A DNA stretch of 64,000 nucleotides from contig NC_134161.1 of the NCBI RefSeq assembly GCF_033958435.1, positions 1,922,001 to 1,986,000 on the forward strand. Reading direction: 5' to 3'. How positions within the stretch are numbered: the first letter of the stretch is position 1; each line of letters begins with the position of its first letter. Under the pieces are notes generated by a model. The model was given only the letters and a program-made list of their open reading frames with translations. It ran no database searches and was not told the origin of the DNA. Origin of the DNA: Carettochelys insculpta (Eukaryota; Chordata; Testudines; Carettochelyidae). The translations under genes were made by a program, and so were the position numbers. Shown in pieces: positions 1 through 11,725 of the stretch.

Positions 1-365
1 TTTGCACAATCCTTGATCTGGATTTTCTTCTCATTAGCATGAAATTTGAGTAGTTCCACATTTTTTAAATAACGGCTTTTTGAATTTTAAAACAGTATGT
101 GTATTATCCGTGTCTGGTTGGGGGCGTTAGCGTAGAAATCCTGGTCTGTTTCATGGGCAGGGAAAAGTAGTGGGGAAGCGGGTGTGTATGCGGCTGTAAT
201 TTTTTGGGAATAATTAAGCATGATCAGCAAGGGGGCAGGTTGTCATGCCAGCCTCACTCTTGCATATCTAAGCAGGAGAAAGCCATTAATTGTGGAAGTC
301 GGCATGATTGAGAGAGGGTCTGTGCAGAGGAAGGTTTTGAAGAGATGCTCTGATGCCCTGTGTGA

Positions 366-392
366 TTTTTTTTTTTTTTTTTTTCCCCCCCC
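366..392. repeat. Homopolymer tract T19C8
   Basis: Nineteen T are followed directly by eight C. This is a simple low-complexity tract. Short open frames across it on both strands only translate the homopolymers (poly-Phe/Pro or poly-Lys/Gly) and are not genes. Confidence 0.95.
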
Positions 393-1618
393 TTTTGGTG
401 AACGATGCTGAGAAATTTCCCCATGCCCCCCGCCCTGTAAGAACAAAGCTGCGAGTTTGGCCTTGCTTTTACCAACACAACCGATATACAATTTGTGGTT
501 TGAAACAATTACTTTTACCTCTGCCAAGAAAATGAAGTTTTGTCATTTATGGAAGGTTAAAAACACTTTCCCTGGAAAAACCATTTTGAAATGAATCTTA
601 CTTCTCTGTCTGTGGCCTGTTGCGATCTGTGTGTGTTACAGCTGGAGATGGCTAGTGATTTATCAGAAGCATAAGCCACTATTTCTGGTAAATGTCACTC
701 TTTCAACATTTAACTCCCCTTGGAATGAAAATGTTTTATTGAAGTTATAGGTGCGATGATAGGAACCGAGAAGTTGGTTCTAGGAGCGAAGAAGTTGAGG
801 TGCTGGCGAGTCGAAGGGTGGGAGAGGCAGCTGGGGTACATGCTTCTGCCAATGCAATTCTGCTGTGCAGCCCTTCCTGTCCCCCTCTCCCCGCCATGCC
901 TTGTAGTAAAGTCATGTCTCTAAACGGGCAGGATACAAGCCTTCAGTGAGCGAGGGCTGTGCTGTTTCACGGAGTGCCCTCGGGGTCCTGGAGCCTGCTG
1001 TGGGTACGGCTGCAGCACATTGAATGCTGGGCACTGCTGTGGGCACGCAGAGGCCTCTGAGGTGCACCTCCATCCTGCAGAGCATGGTCGGTGGGCTGAG
1101 CCAGGAGAACGAGCTCTCCCCAGGTTCTGGCATTGTGTGGGATCCGGCTCCACCAGTCCGCAGTAAGGATTCAGCTGCAGCTGGCGTGGCCCGCTGGGCC
1201 TGTGGGGCTGGGCGAGAGCGGCTCCATGGGATGCTCCCACCCTGAGCACTGATTCGGCAGCTCCCGTTGGCTGGTAACTGTGGCCAATGGGAGAGGCAGA
1301 GGCAGTACCTGCAGGTAGTTCTGCATGGAGACCCCCTCCCTTCCGTCGGAGAGCTGTGCCCGGAGAGGTGCGCTGGTCGCTTTTGGGAGCTGCCTGAGGC
1401 GTAGGCACGGACTTCCCCCAGCTGGGCTGTGCTTCACCTGCTCTTCACCCCACCCCACCTCTTCCAGCCCTGTCCCGTCTCCACTCCCTCCGCCCCGCCC
1501 TCACGGAGCTTGAAGGCTGCAAATCAGCTGTTCGCAGCAGCACTGGGAGGGACGGAGAGGACTGTAAGTGGGGGCGCGGGGGACCGGGGGAGCTTGCTGC
1601 CTGTGAGTGCTCAGCACC

Positions 1619-1762
1619 CACTGAAACAACGACAAGTCCTGTGGCACCTTATAGACTAACCGATATTTTGGAGCATAAGCTTTGGTGGGCAAAGACCCGC
1701 TTCGTCAGGCTGCTGGTTGTTTTGCGGACGCAGACTAACGCGGCTGTGCCTCTGGTACTTAG
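1619..1762. repeat. Dispersed reptilian repeat (family not named)
   Basis: The segment contains the phrases GTGGCACCTTATAGACTAAC, GCATAAGCTTTGGTGGGCAA and GCAGACTAACGCGGCTG. These match from memory a very abundant repeat in turtle and crocodilian genomes, in which a 'caccttaaagactaac' block is followed by 'cataagctttcgtgggtaaa' and ends in 'agactaacacggct'. I cannot name the family with confidence, so orientation is left open. Boundaries are approximate. Confidence 0.6.
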
Positions 1763-3469
1763 CAGCCACTAAGTTTTTCCTAGGGGGCGCTCCAGCCCTC
1801 GAGCACCCCCGGAGTCAATGCCTGTGGCCAAAGATAAGTGTTTCATCCCCTCTAAACAAGCCCCCTGCCCCAGCCTGCTGCAAGTGAGCAAAGGTGGGGG
1901 AGAGGTGAGCACGGGAAGGGGAAGAGATGGAGTGAGTGCAGGTGGGGCCTCGGAAGGGTGGGCGCAAGGGCGTGTGGATTTGCCCAGTTAAATGATTGGG
2001 CAGGGGAATCCCCGACTGCGCCCAAAGTGCGTGCCCAGCAGTGCAGCTGGCAGCTCGCTGAGCACCTGCCAGCTCAGGTAGAGCACCACCCAAACATCGG
2101 GCAGACCACTTGCGCAGCTTGTGTGTGTGAAGTGTGGGGGGCCTGGATCGTTCTACCCTGGGCCCAGAATTGCTATGAGGCTCCCCAGCCTCACTGAGTC
2201 CATTGGCCAAGGCTCTGAGGCCACTCAGTAAAATGGGGAAACCTGCCTTGTTGCCTGACTGCTGTAGGTGCTTCTAAAAATATCATCCCCAGACGAGTCT
2301 CTGGTTTGCCTCAACCTGGCTTCTGCACTCCCATTGGTCCAGATCTGGGTCCTCTTGTCCCTCTGGGCCTGCGTGGGTCCTCTGATGACCCATTGACTAT
2401 GACTTGGGGCCCTGGTCCTCACTGACCCCGATCTCTTGTTGGAGCAGAACGGGGTCCCTCCCTGGCCCAGAGCTGGGCCTCAGTTCCTGGAAGTGGGTCC
2501 TTCCTTGGCCTCGGGCTGGGCTGGGGTTTTCAGTTTGGTTGGACGTAGTCCTGCCTGGATGAAAACATCCTGTGGCAATCTTTAATTCCTGTGGGGGCCA
2601 GAACAATCTCAGAGGGCTGGCAGGCATTCCTTTCCTGGGTCCCCCACTCCCCATGGCACCGTGCTCATTCTGAAGACTGTGGGGGAAGAAAGAGCTTTCC
2701 CATCTGCTTTCTTGAGCTTTGCAAATGAGAAATGAGGCGTGTGGCTCAAATGGCAGCGTCCATCCCTTCCAGCCTGCACAGCCCCAGGGCTGTAGCCTGC
2801 GGGACAGGCTGTTACTGCAGCTCACAAAACTTCCACACCCGTCACTTAACATTTATCATTCGCAGGCAGAAAGGCAGCTCTTTCTTCCTTCTCCTGCCCC
2901 CCAACTGGCTTTCCGCCCTGCCTCCCCCCTTCTCTCTGGCACATAATGAGCTTGATAAGAAATTGTCTCGTTAACAGGATTAGCCATGGAAATCTCTAGT
3001 CCCCTCCTATTCATTTTGTAATGTTCCTCATCCTGTTCTGTAATTTTCTGCTGGTATTGGGCGTCTGTGGACCACCTCGGGGAGATTAATTCGTGCTCGT
3101 TCTGTGATAGCGCAAATGCTGATACGCCAGAATGGTGCACTCTGAAGCTGCAGGTGCCATTCTGTCATTACGGGTGATTTACATAAAACCCCCATTAACT
3201 CTTTCCCTGAGAAGCCTTGTCTCTGGAAATGTGCTGCAGCCCTGTCCCCTGTGAGATGCCGAGGATGAATCTGTTATGCAGGCGTGGAGGAGGTGGCTGG
3301 GTGGTGAGGCAGCAGTTTGTCTTAGGAATAGTAACGTCTTTCCCAAAGTAACTTCTGCGTATAAATAAAATGACTCAAAAATACTCTGCCCTTTATTAGA
3401 AGGTACCCAGTCCTCTGACAGCACCCCGTTTATAGAAAGCTGTGGAGACTCAGAGGCACTGAAATCTGA

Positions 3470-3575
3470 TGGACCCAATTCTGCTGTCATTTACCAAAGT
3501 AAACCCACTAATTTCTGTAGCATAACTCTGTATTTACTCCAGTGAAAATGAGAGCCAAAATTGACCCCAGGATAA
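3470..3575. repeat. Ancient palindromic interspersed repeat
   Basis: The left end (GACCCAATTCTGCTGTCATT) and the reverse complement of the right end (GGGTCAATTTTGGCTCTCAT) are recognisably similar, so the roughly 100-bp segment is an imperfect inverted repeat. The middle, with 'actctgtatttactccagtg', resembles a very common amniote element that reads 'gtaactcc...ttacaccagtgtaa'. It has decayed, and the family name is not known to me. Confidence 0.4.
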
Positions 3576-5659
3576 TGACTCTTGATTTAATAATTCTTTA
3601 TAACCATCAGAATACCTGCCCCCAAAGGAAGCTGCTCAAAAGAGGTCTTTCTTAATCCCTGTTTTATTAAGTCACGAGCACATAGCTTTTAAGACAAGTC
3701 CAATTTTCAGTCACATTCATCCACAACGGGAGCTATGCATATAAAAATCTGGGGAGAAGTCTGAGAAATTGCCTCCAAGATGATTTAGAAAGGGGCCTGT
3801 GAGTTGAATGTAGACCCAAATGTCTGTTTTAGAGAAAGCAAAGCTTTTAAAAAGCGTAAAACCAATAGCAATGCCCTTCGTTACACGTAAAAAAAAAAAA
3901 TCCTGCAAAATGATTCACTTAACGATGTAAACATGCTGTGTTTTCAGTTCTCACAGCGCAGCGTTTTGCGACTGCATTAAAGCCTTCAGCCTCCCTGCAC
4001 AAAAGATGCATATGGGTCAATTGCTGAGAGGGAGGCAAGAAGTTAACTAATTGTGTTAGTGGGGCAGAGATGAGTATACCGCATATCCTTCTGGCTGTGA
4101 AGTTGTTTTTTTTTTTGGTAATTTAGGCCAGGAAATTTGTTTTTTTTAAATGATTGTTAACCTTATGGTGCCCTTTCTAAAGTGACTAGTTGATTCGATT
4201 TTTCTTCTTTATATTGTGTCCATGATCAGATTCACTTCTTCCAGTTTTTGCGGTTGCTTTTGGGGACTTAATTCCTGAGAGGTGGGTTGTGCCCAAGCGA
4301 CTGCTGAGGGCAGTTTTATATATAAACGATGTGATTTGGTGGGGGTGGTTGAGTTTTGACCTGGCACACAAGCTGCACAGTAATGCCTTAGTTGCCAGAA
4401 CACTTGGGGAAGTTTGAAATGTGAATAGCTGATTTTACAACATCAGTATTTCTTCCACCAAATATTTTCCAAGCTCTCCCTCAAATGGCTTCTTTTAGGT
4501 ATGTTCCTGCTGCAGAACATGCAAGCTAATCTTCTTGTGGGAGATGAATACTGAAAGGCTCAGCAGACAGACATGACCCAGTTTATTTTAAAATTTGGGT
4601 ATGCATTTGCAGGGTCCTTTGGTAAAAATTCCCAGCTTGCAACTCCCTTGCAACCCTCTGACGTGGCAAAGCCTTACATTTCCAGTGGAACTCCACCTTT
4701 CGAACAATGCTGCAGCACCTGGTGGAACCCCTTGCTACAGAACAGCATCAAGCTCTGTAGGATTAAAAAGATAATAAAAACGTTTCTATAATGTTTGCGC
4801 ATAAATATTTTGGACGTTTGTAGGGCTAAGCAGATCCTCCGGTCGAATAAGATGAGATGAAAATGTACTAGGAGGGTGTAAACACTGATGCTAAACTGAC
4901 CGGTATCTGACAGAGGTTAGAAAGAAGCCTTGCTGTAATCTTCCACCTTATTCTGTAGCGGCTGGTGCTGGGAAGGGTTGTAGACAGGAGACCAAGTCAG
5001 CTAAACCCTGGGAGTGATCCAGTCCAGGTGTAACCCCTGCTCCTGTGCGAAGTAACCTCTGGTCTGACCTGCACAAACTACACATGCACGGTGAGCTTTT
5101 GGATGGAGAGTTTCCAAATGCCATGGCCATGATGAAAACGAGAGCACCCCCTACAGGGCAGGCATGTATTGACCTGGCAGTAGTTGTCGGTACTGGTTTG
5201 AACTCCGAGCTCCTCAACTTGCTTCCTTTGCATGGAGGGTGCGGAGCCGTGCTCCCTGCCGGGGCTGCAGTGTGGCAGCTGGCACAGCAGGGAAGGGTCT
5301 TTGACTCTTTTTATAGTTGTTGGTAGAGGACAAGACATTGCCACTGTGGCTCTGCTAGGCTTGAATGAAGTGATCAAACCCACACCTGGGGGCAAGAGGA
5401 AATTGGGCATTTTTCACAATAGGCTGAGATCCTGTTGCTATTTTTTAAAACCTTGAAGAACTAAGTCACTGGCTGAGTGTCCGTTGCTGAGTGGCAGCTC
5501 TGAAATGCATGGGATGGGATTTGTAAGCGGATTAGCACCCAACTGATAAACTTCCATTCGGGGTCTCAGTAGCACGTGTAGGGCCTGGTGTAGTAAGACC
5601 CTGCCCAGTGTATATGATCACTGCAGAGACCAAGCGCTGGGCACAGTCTAAGAGCAGAG

Positions 5660-6602
5660 CCGTGTTTCCCAAACTAATTTGACAAGGGCGCACTTTTGGG
5701 CTTGGAATATACTGACAGCACATATACATGCTGGTCCAGGCTGTGGGGTGGATGAGTGGAGAGGGTTTCATACTGAAAAATTCCCACACACAATGCTCAA
5801 AAGTTGATTTAAAAGAGTTAGGTTTTTTTAGATGTCTCTTATTTTACAAAGAACAAAAAAATAACAAGAGAAACCCATCTGAACGAGCAATTAGTCCCCC
5901 TGATATAGGAGGACAGTTAACAACCCTGTAATTAATAATAAAAATTAAAAGTTAAGTACAAACTCGAAACAAAACATCAATAGAACAGGCGAAAGGAGGA
6001 CGGCTAGTGCCATTCTCTTGTACAAAAATAGAAAGGGCAGTATTGTTCAAAAAAAGGGCCGTCCTTCCTGAAAGCTTAAAAACATTTTTATGAAAAAGAA
6101 ACGCAAAACAAATTAGGTGTATGGAAAAATATTTTTAAAAAAATCAGTATCTTGATCAATTTATTTGTATAGCAAACTACTGGAAAACAAAAACGAGTAA
6201 CGTGTGACAGGTTTGGTTTGGTTTTGTTTTTTTAATGGGAAAAGTGTTTCTGCATCTTTTGGTCACAAATCCGCTTCATGTTAGGAACGATGCTGGGGAG
6301 CTGGATCCTTATCAGGTTCAGCCTCACATGATTTCTCTGAACACGACTTGTGCCGAAACAATCTGAATTGACTCTGATTGTTTTGGCACGAGTCGCATAA
6401 TAACTATCCATGTTTGAATGTGCTATACATATCAATATACCGACAATCTAAATGCTATGCAAATGTCTGAGTATTTTTCAACACACATCATTTCATAGTT
6501 AATATTTTAGAAGGAAAAATATTGCTAGCATCACCATTTTCCCCATGGAACACCGTGACTTGCAACAGCGGTGCTCTGTGGAACATGGTTTGGGAAACAC
6601 TG
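5660..6602. mobile_element. Non-autonomous hAT-like DNA transposon, 943 bp
   Basis: The element begins CCGTGTTTCCCAAACT (5660-5675) and ends GGTTTGGGAAACACTG (6587-6602). These are near-perfect 16-bp terminal inverted repeats of the CAG.G type used by hAT elements. It is flanked by 8-bp direct repeats, GAGCAGAG (5652-5659) and GGGCAGAG (6603-6610), matching at 7 of 8 bases, which is the hAT target-site duplication length. The interior is strikingly AT-rich against its GC-rich surroundings and has no transposase frame, so the copy depended on another element for movement. It contains a long hairpin, listed separately. hAT is the best-fitting superfamily from TIR and TSD. The family is unassigned. 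Confidence 0.8.
6344..6395. repeat. Hairpin (20-bp arms, 12-nt loop) inside the hAT-like element
   Basis: The left arm CGACTTGTGCCGAAACAATC (6344-6363) and right arm GATTGTTTTGGCACGAGTCG (6376-6395) are reverse complements at 18 of 20 positions, with a 12-nt loop. One mismatch would be a G-U wobble in RNA. Internal palindromes are common in non-autonomous transposons. A folded RNA role is only a possibility. Confidence 0.85.
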
Positions 6603-7554
6603 GGGCAGAGCTTGTGCAGAAAGCATGGTGGTGCTCAGCTATTAGTACAGGGCCCTGCGGATACAACATCCCTTGATGCTGACAGGAGAGACTTCCTCTA
6701 CTAGGGTTGTGAAGGAAGAAGAGAGCATTTGCTGCAAATGATGAGTAATTATTGCCAGCTATTAAAGGGCAGAGGTAGATGTGTTAAACCTCTCGCGCAT
6801 CCGAAGAGGTGAGCCCTGAGATGATGCTAGGTGGATTTAGAGAGAGGTTGGGGGATCAGTCATGCAAGAGGTGCTCTCTCTCTCCAGGTGAGATGTGTGT
6901 GAAATAGCATCTGTCTTGTGAATGAGCTCATCCTTTCACTCCCCTTAATCGGGGGAAGAGTTCTGGTGAGTCTGGGCTGGCTGCAAGGCACCGCTAATTA
7001 GGAAAGAGGGAAAAATGTTGCAGGCCCAAGGAATAAAAGGGCCTTTGGCAAGAATAGGTAGAGAACTGCAATCTAAGGAGAGCACGTCACCGCTGGGAGA
7101 TGACAGGCCAAAAGCAGGCCGAAGGCGCAAAAGGCAGCAGACCTTACAGAAGAACTGACGTTCAGGCCAGAGCGGTGCAGACCAAGCCTTGAACAGGGCA
7201 TGGCATTCATCCTACATGGTAAAACGTCAGTTCTAACACACAGCTACAGCGTGGTGAGGGCTGGCAGGTCTCACCTGAAAATGCACCTGGCCCTGCCTTT
7301 AGAAGCCTAGCAAGACTGAAAGAGCTCAGCTTGAGCGGTCTGGCTCCTAGGTAGCAGGTGGGGTGGCAGAGCAGCCTGGTGGGTGGAAAGAAGGTGAGAG
7401 GGGAATACTGTTGATAAGCTTTTGTAGGCAGAGACGGCTTCTGCATTGGAACGGACCCTGGAGAACGCTTTGGGAGGAGTTCCGGGAGAAATGGTGCACC
7501 GGAGCCTCAGAGCTGTGGGGTAAAACAATACAAAATGAACACGGACACTCACTG

Positions 7555-8245
7555 GTTTAGAGTGACCTGGACTGCTTGACAATTGGGTGCAAGGAAACAG
7601 TGTGCCTTTAAGTTCAGCTAAATGTAAATGGGTGTGTACCTCCAAGAACAGAGAACGCAGGCCCTACTTATGGGCTGGGGGCTTGCTCTGGGAGGCAGCA
7701 ACTCTGAATATTTGGGGGTCATGGTAGATAATCAGCTGACCATGAGCTGACATTTTGGCCAAAAGGGCTGCTGTAACCCTTGGCTGCACAGGCAAGGTGG
7801 CACCCAGTGGTAAGGTAATATAACCTCTGTTTTGGGGATTGACGTGACCAGTACGGGAATTTGAGGACAGCTTAGCTGGCCACCATTTAAGCCGCATGGT
7901 GGCAATTGAAGAGAGTTCAGAGAAGAGCCAGGACAGGGCTTAGAGGGTTAGGAAACCTGCTGGAGTGTGGCAGACTCGAGGAGACCAGTTTGACAAAGCG
8001 AAGGTGAAGGGGTGACTGGGGCACAGCCTGGAAGTACCTGCGTGCGGTGCACACATTTAGCAAGGGGCTCACTACAAAGAAGATCTGACGGCTGAAAGGG
8101 GAAAGGAGGCCAGTTCGGAATGGAATTGAGGTGTATGTGTGGTCTGCAGAGGGTGAGTGATTAACCCTGGGAACAACGCCCCCAGGTTTGTGGCGGGCTC
8201 TCCGCCACTGAAAAATATCCAGTCGTGTGATTTTAAAATCGCCAA
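7555..8245 (+). mobile_element. Old CR1 LINE fragment, 3' ORF2 region
   Basis: The segment follows the typical reptilian CR1 reading order. It has 'cagctaaatgtaaatg', then 'tttgggggtcatggtagataatcagctgacc', 'ttggccaaaagggctgct', 'agagttcagagaagagcca', and finally 'gtgattaaccctgggaacaa' and 'tctccgccactga...ttttaaaat'. These correspond to the RT thumb/C-terminal part of ORF2 on the + strand. Many indels and stops show it is ancient and dead. The true 3' end is not clear. Boundaries are approximate. Confidence 0.7.
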
Positions 8246-11200
8246 GGAGGTCGGCTATAGGTCAGCCAGGAACGAGCCCAGGGGCGTCCTAGGGCCTATG
8301 CAGGGCACAGTGGTCCCACGTAGCTTGGAAACCTGTAAACGCCGCAAAGAAGGGCAAGTTAAGGCTGAACATGTGGTGGTTGGCCGTAGACCAGTCTTCC
8401 AAGAGCAAGAGAGAGAGAAGGCGAAGCAGCACACAGCACCTGCTGCAGGGACCTGTCCTCCCTAGGCAGGGAGGGACTGGCACCGACCTACTCTTTTCCC
8501 TCCGTGACAGCTTCCCCTGTTCTGCTGTGACCTGAGCTGACCCCAGCCGAGTGTGCATCCCACTGCTTGGCCAGTGCGTGAGACTGTCCAGGCGTGACAT
8601 GGGGCTGGCCGGCTAGCGATGCTCTCTGAAGGCTGTCACCCCTCCTGGTCTCTGTGCTAACGCTTCGGGTGCAGCTGGGCTGCCAGCGGGTGCCACGGCA
8701 GTGGTCGGTCCTGCGCTGTGCGCTCAGGAAAGGGCTGTAGATCGGCCAGCTCTAGTTCCGCTCCCCGCAACAGTGACGGCCTCTTCTCAGCACTTCATAC
8801 TTCGGCGGCGTCCTCCTCGCTCAGAAAACCCATTCAAACACAGCTCCCGTCTTAAAACGTTCCCGCCGCGCGTCTAGTGAACGTGGGGCAGACCCTATCG
8901 CCCTGCGCCGAGCGGGAGCCAGTGCCGCAGCGTCTCTCCAAGTCCTTTGGAGCAAACCCAGGGAGCATTCCTGGTTTTCTGACATCATAATTAGAAATAA
9001 AATCGTGTTGCACTAGGAGACTGAGAGCTGGGTGTTAACCCTAAGGGGGGCTGAGAGCGCTGTGTGTATAAAAGAGATTAAGGACAGAAAGAGAGAAGCT
9101 CGTCCTACCTCCTCAACTTCCATCCTCCTCATGTTGTTTTCTCTTCTCTCTGGCTCAGTATCTATTCGGCGTTTCTTGCTGCAGCTAGCTCTGAGAAGAG
9201 GAGCGTTTGCAGAAGTCCCCTGCCTGTGATGTCAGCATGCTCCATACTGGCTGTCAAGGAGCTGAGAACATGGGAATCCCACCTAGTACAACAGCCAGAC
9301 CAGGCGTGGGGTTGGGGTTGTGTTAATTTCTGGAGCACTTCTGCCTCCATGCTCGGTCACTGTGAGGGCAGCAGCTTGGTGCTCGTGTGGCATGGACTTC
9401 TGTTTCAGGCGTTGGCAAGTCTAGCGTGCCTTGCCGCTCAGCTGCAGGAGGCAGTTTTCCTTGAGCTTTGCACGGGGGGGCCAATGCCTGGCTCTGTAAG
9501 AGACCCCATCCCCAGAGACCCTACCGCCCATCTGCGTGGGCTCCAGGTGCTTAGTATACATCAGGCATTCAAATCCCAGGCCAGGCTCTTCAGAGCGAAA
9601 GTGGGTCATTCAGATGTTGTGGCCTTCTTGTTGTTGCTTCAAATCACTTCCTGGAATTGTCCCTGGGAGACTGACGTGAAAATGTGAGCACAGAAAAGAA
9701 TTATACCGATGGAACCACAGTGGAGTCCTTAATCAAAGCCTTTGGTTGTGCAGGCAGAAGCTTGGTGCAGTGAGCAGAGATCAGAGGCCGGGGCTGGCTG
9801 AGGCTGGCACCAGTCGTACATCAGCAGTTACACAATCCCCCTTTCACGTGCAGCAAGTTCTCTCCGGGCAAGACACGTGGGTGTTTAAAGGTGCAGGTGT
9901 AAATTGAGTCCCAGTGAAAGTCCTTCTCCTCGTTGGCGGGGCTGGGGGGGCGGGGAGCAGTAGGACAACCTTCCCCATGCTGCCCGTCATCAGTGTGGCT
10001 CCTCCCTGCTCTGGGCTGGCTCCTTGCTCCGAGGGGTGGGCAGCTCTTGCAGGTCTCTCTTGTCTATGTAGCACGTAACCGGAGCAGGAGGAGGCCCCTT
10101 CAGACTGGGCTGAGAGATGCACCTGGGCCTCTGACTCCCAGCGCTGCTGTGGAGGCAGCAACCGCAGCTTCCTTAAGACGACATTTCTAGGGCGTGTTGT
10201 TCTCCTCCAAGCTGAGCCTTGCTCTTCCTGGGTAGTTGTGGGGAGGGGTCTTGGGTACACAGCATGACCCATTTACTGAGGTGGAATTTGTTATTCCGCA
10301 GGTGCCAGGAGCCTGGAAGATGAAGTGTTCTGTATGGCACTGGGCTGCTCTGTGCCCTCAGCCTAGTGCAGCTGCCCAGCAGGTCGCCTTGGAGAGGGGC
10401 AGGAAACCTGGCACTGCCTTGCAGCCCCTCCTACCCCCAGGATTTGGTATTCAGGGAAACGTGTAAATGCAGCTGTCAGATATCATGCAGTGCTTATTAC
10501 ATTGGCATTTGGATTAACTGATGGTGTCTATTGAATGGCCACAGGGTGGATGGATGGTGCCTTAATCTATGTCTAATCTAACCTTGCTCTAGTTTAGGTG
10601 TGTGCAGAGCTAGCGACCTGCAGGTCAGCCTTCTGTGCTGAGCCACAGCTCCAGCTGCTGATGTGGGGCTTGTGGCATTGGGGCTGTGAGGCTCTCCAGG
10701 GGGACAAGGTGGGTTTGGTAGGCACTGGGGTGTTGATAGCCTGAAACGCGGTAACACGGTCTGGGCTTAGATGCCAGGTGGCAGAGATCTTCAGGGACCA
10801 CTGAGCTGGCAGAGGGAGGCTCCCTGTCCCTCTCCAAATGGCTTCTACCTGGAAAGGCAGGCTAAGGTACAGCTGCCACTGAAAATCCCAGGCTTTGTCC
10901 TGGGGGCTTCCCCACCTCCCCCACTCTTTGTTCCAGGGACGTGTTCGTTACTTCAGCGGTGGCCGTAAATAGTTCCCCACAGTCGCTGCCTGCCCTGGAA
11001 GCTGTGGGATACACATGCTCAAACTAAAGCTAATTCATAAACACTGGCACCTATCGATTCCCTCGCAGTTAAAATGGAACGCGTAAGGAAGTATTGGCCC
11101 CCGAGTATCAAGGGAAAGGTCTCTCATTAGTCTTATGAACTGTACAGCGTGCTCTCTCCTGCTGCCCTGACCCCATTGTTTTTATCAATCTATATTGGAT

Positions 11201-11649
11201 AGAGCAGGAACTGGTAACCTGTATTGATTGCCATTTTTCTCTTGAAATTGGAAGTCCCGAGGGACAGATGCTGTTGGTTCTGGTCCGCAACAGGCTCCGA
11301 GCTCAGGAAATGAGATTTGGCCAATGCCTTCCTAATAACCCACCAGAACACGGGCATGCGTGGAGACTCCAGTCCCCTGTTAGCCCAGGTGCAGCTTCTC
11401 TGCCGAGATGGCCTTACCTCAGCACAAGTCCCCGCCCAGTGCTTGGGCTATGCTGTCATCACAGTCTCCCCTCCCAGCAACAGCTGGCCATGAGACCACC
11501 ATCCTCAAGGCCAAACCCACATGAGCCAAGCAGTGAGCTGCAGCTGTTTATCACGGGGGTGTGAAATGAGAAGAGTAGCCCCCTGGCTGCAACTCTTTGC
11601 AACCATCAGCTCCATCACTACAGCACCCCTGAGAGTGGGTGAAGCCAGC

Positions 11650-11725
11650 CCCCTTGGACAGAGGAGAAACCTGAGGCACAGAGTGGGAAAAGGACTTGGC
11701 CAAGGCAAGTCTAAAGTGGCTGCCT
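11650..11725 (-). repeat. MIR-like SINE remnant
   Basis: The sequence 'cagaggagaaacctgaggcacagagtgggaaaaggacttggccaaggcaagtc' fits the antisense of the MIR core ('gaaactgaggcacagag...gacttgcccaaggtca'). It is an old tRNA-derived amniote SINE, truncated, with no function inferred. Confidence 0.6.
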
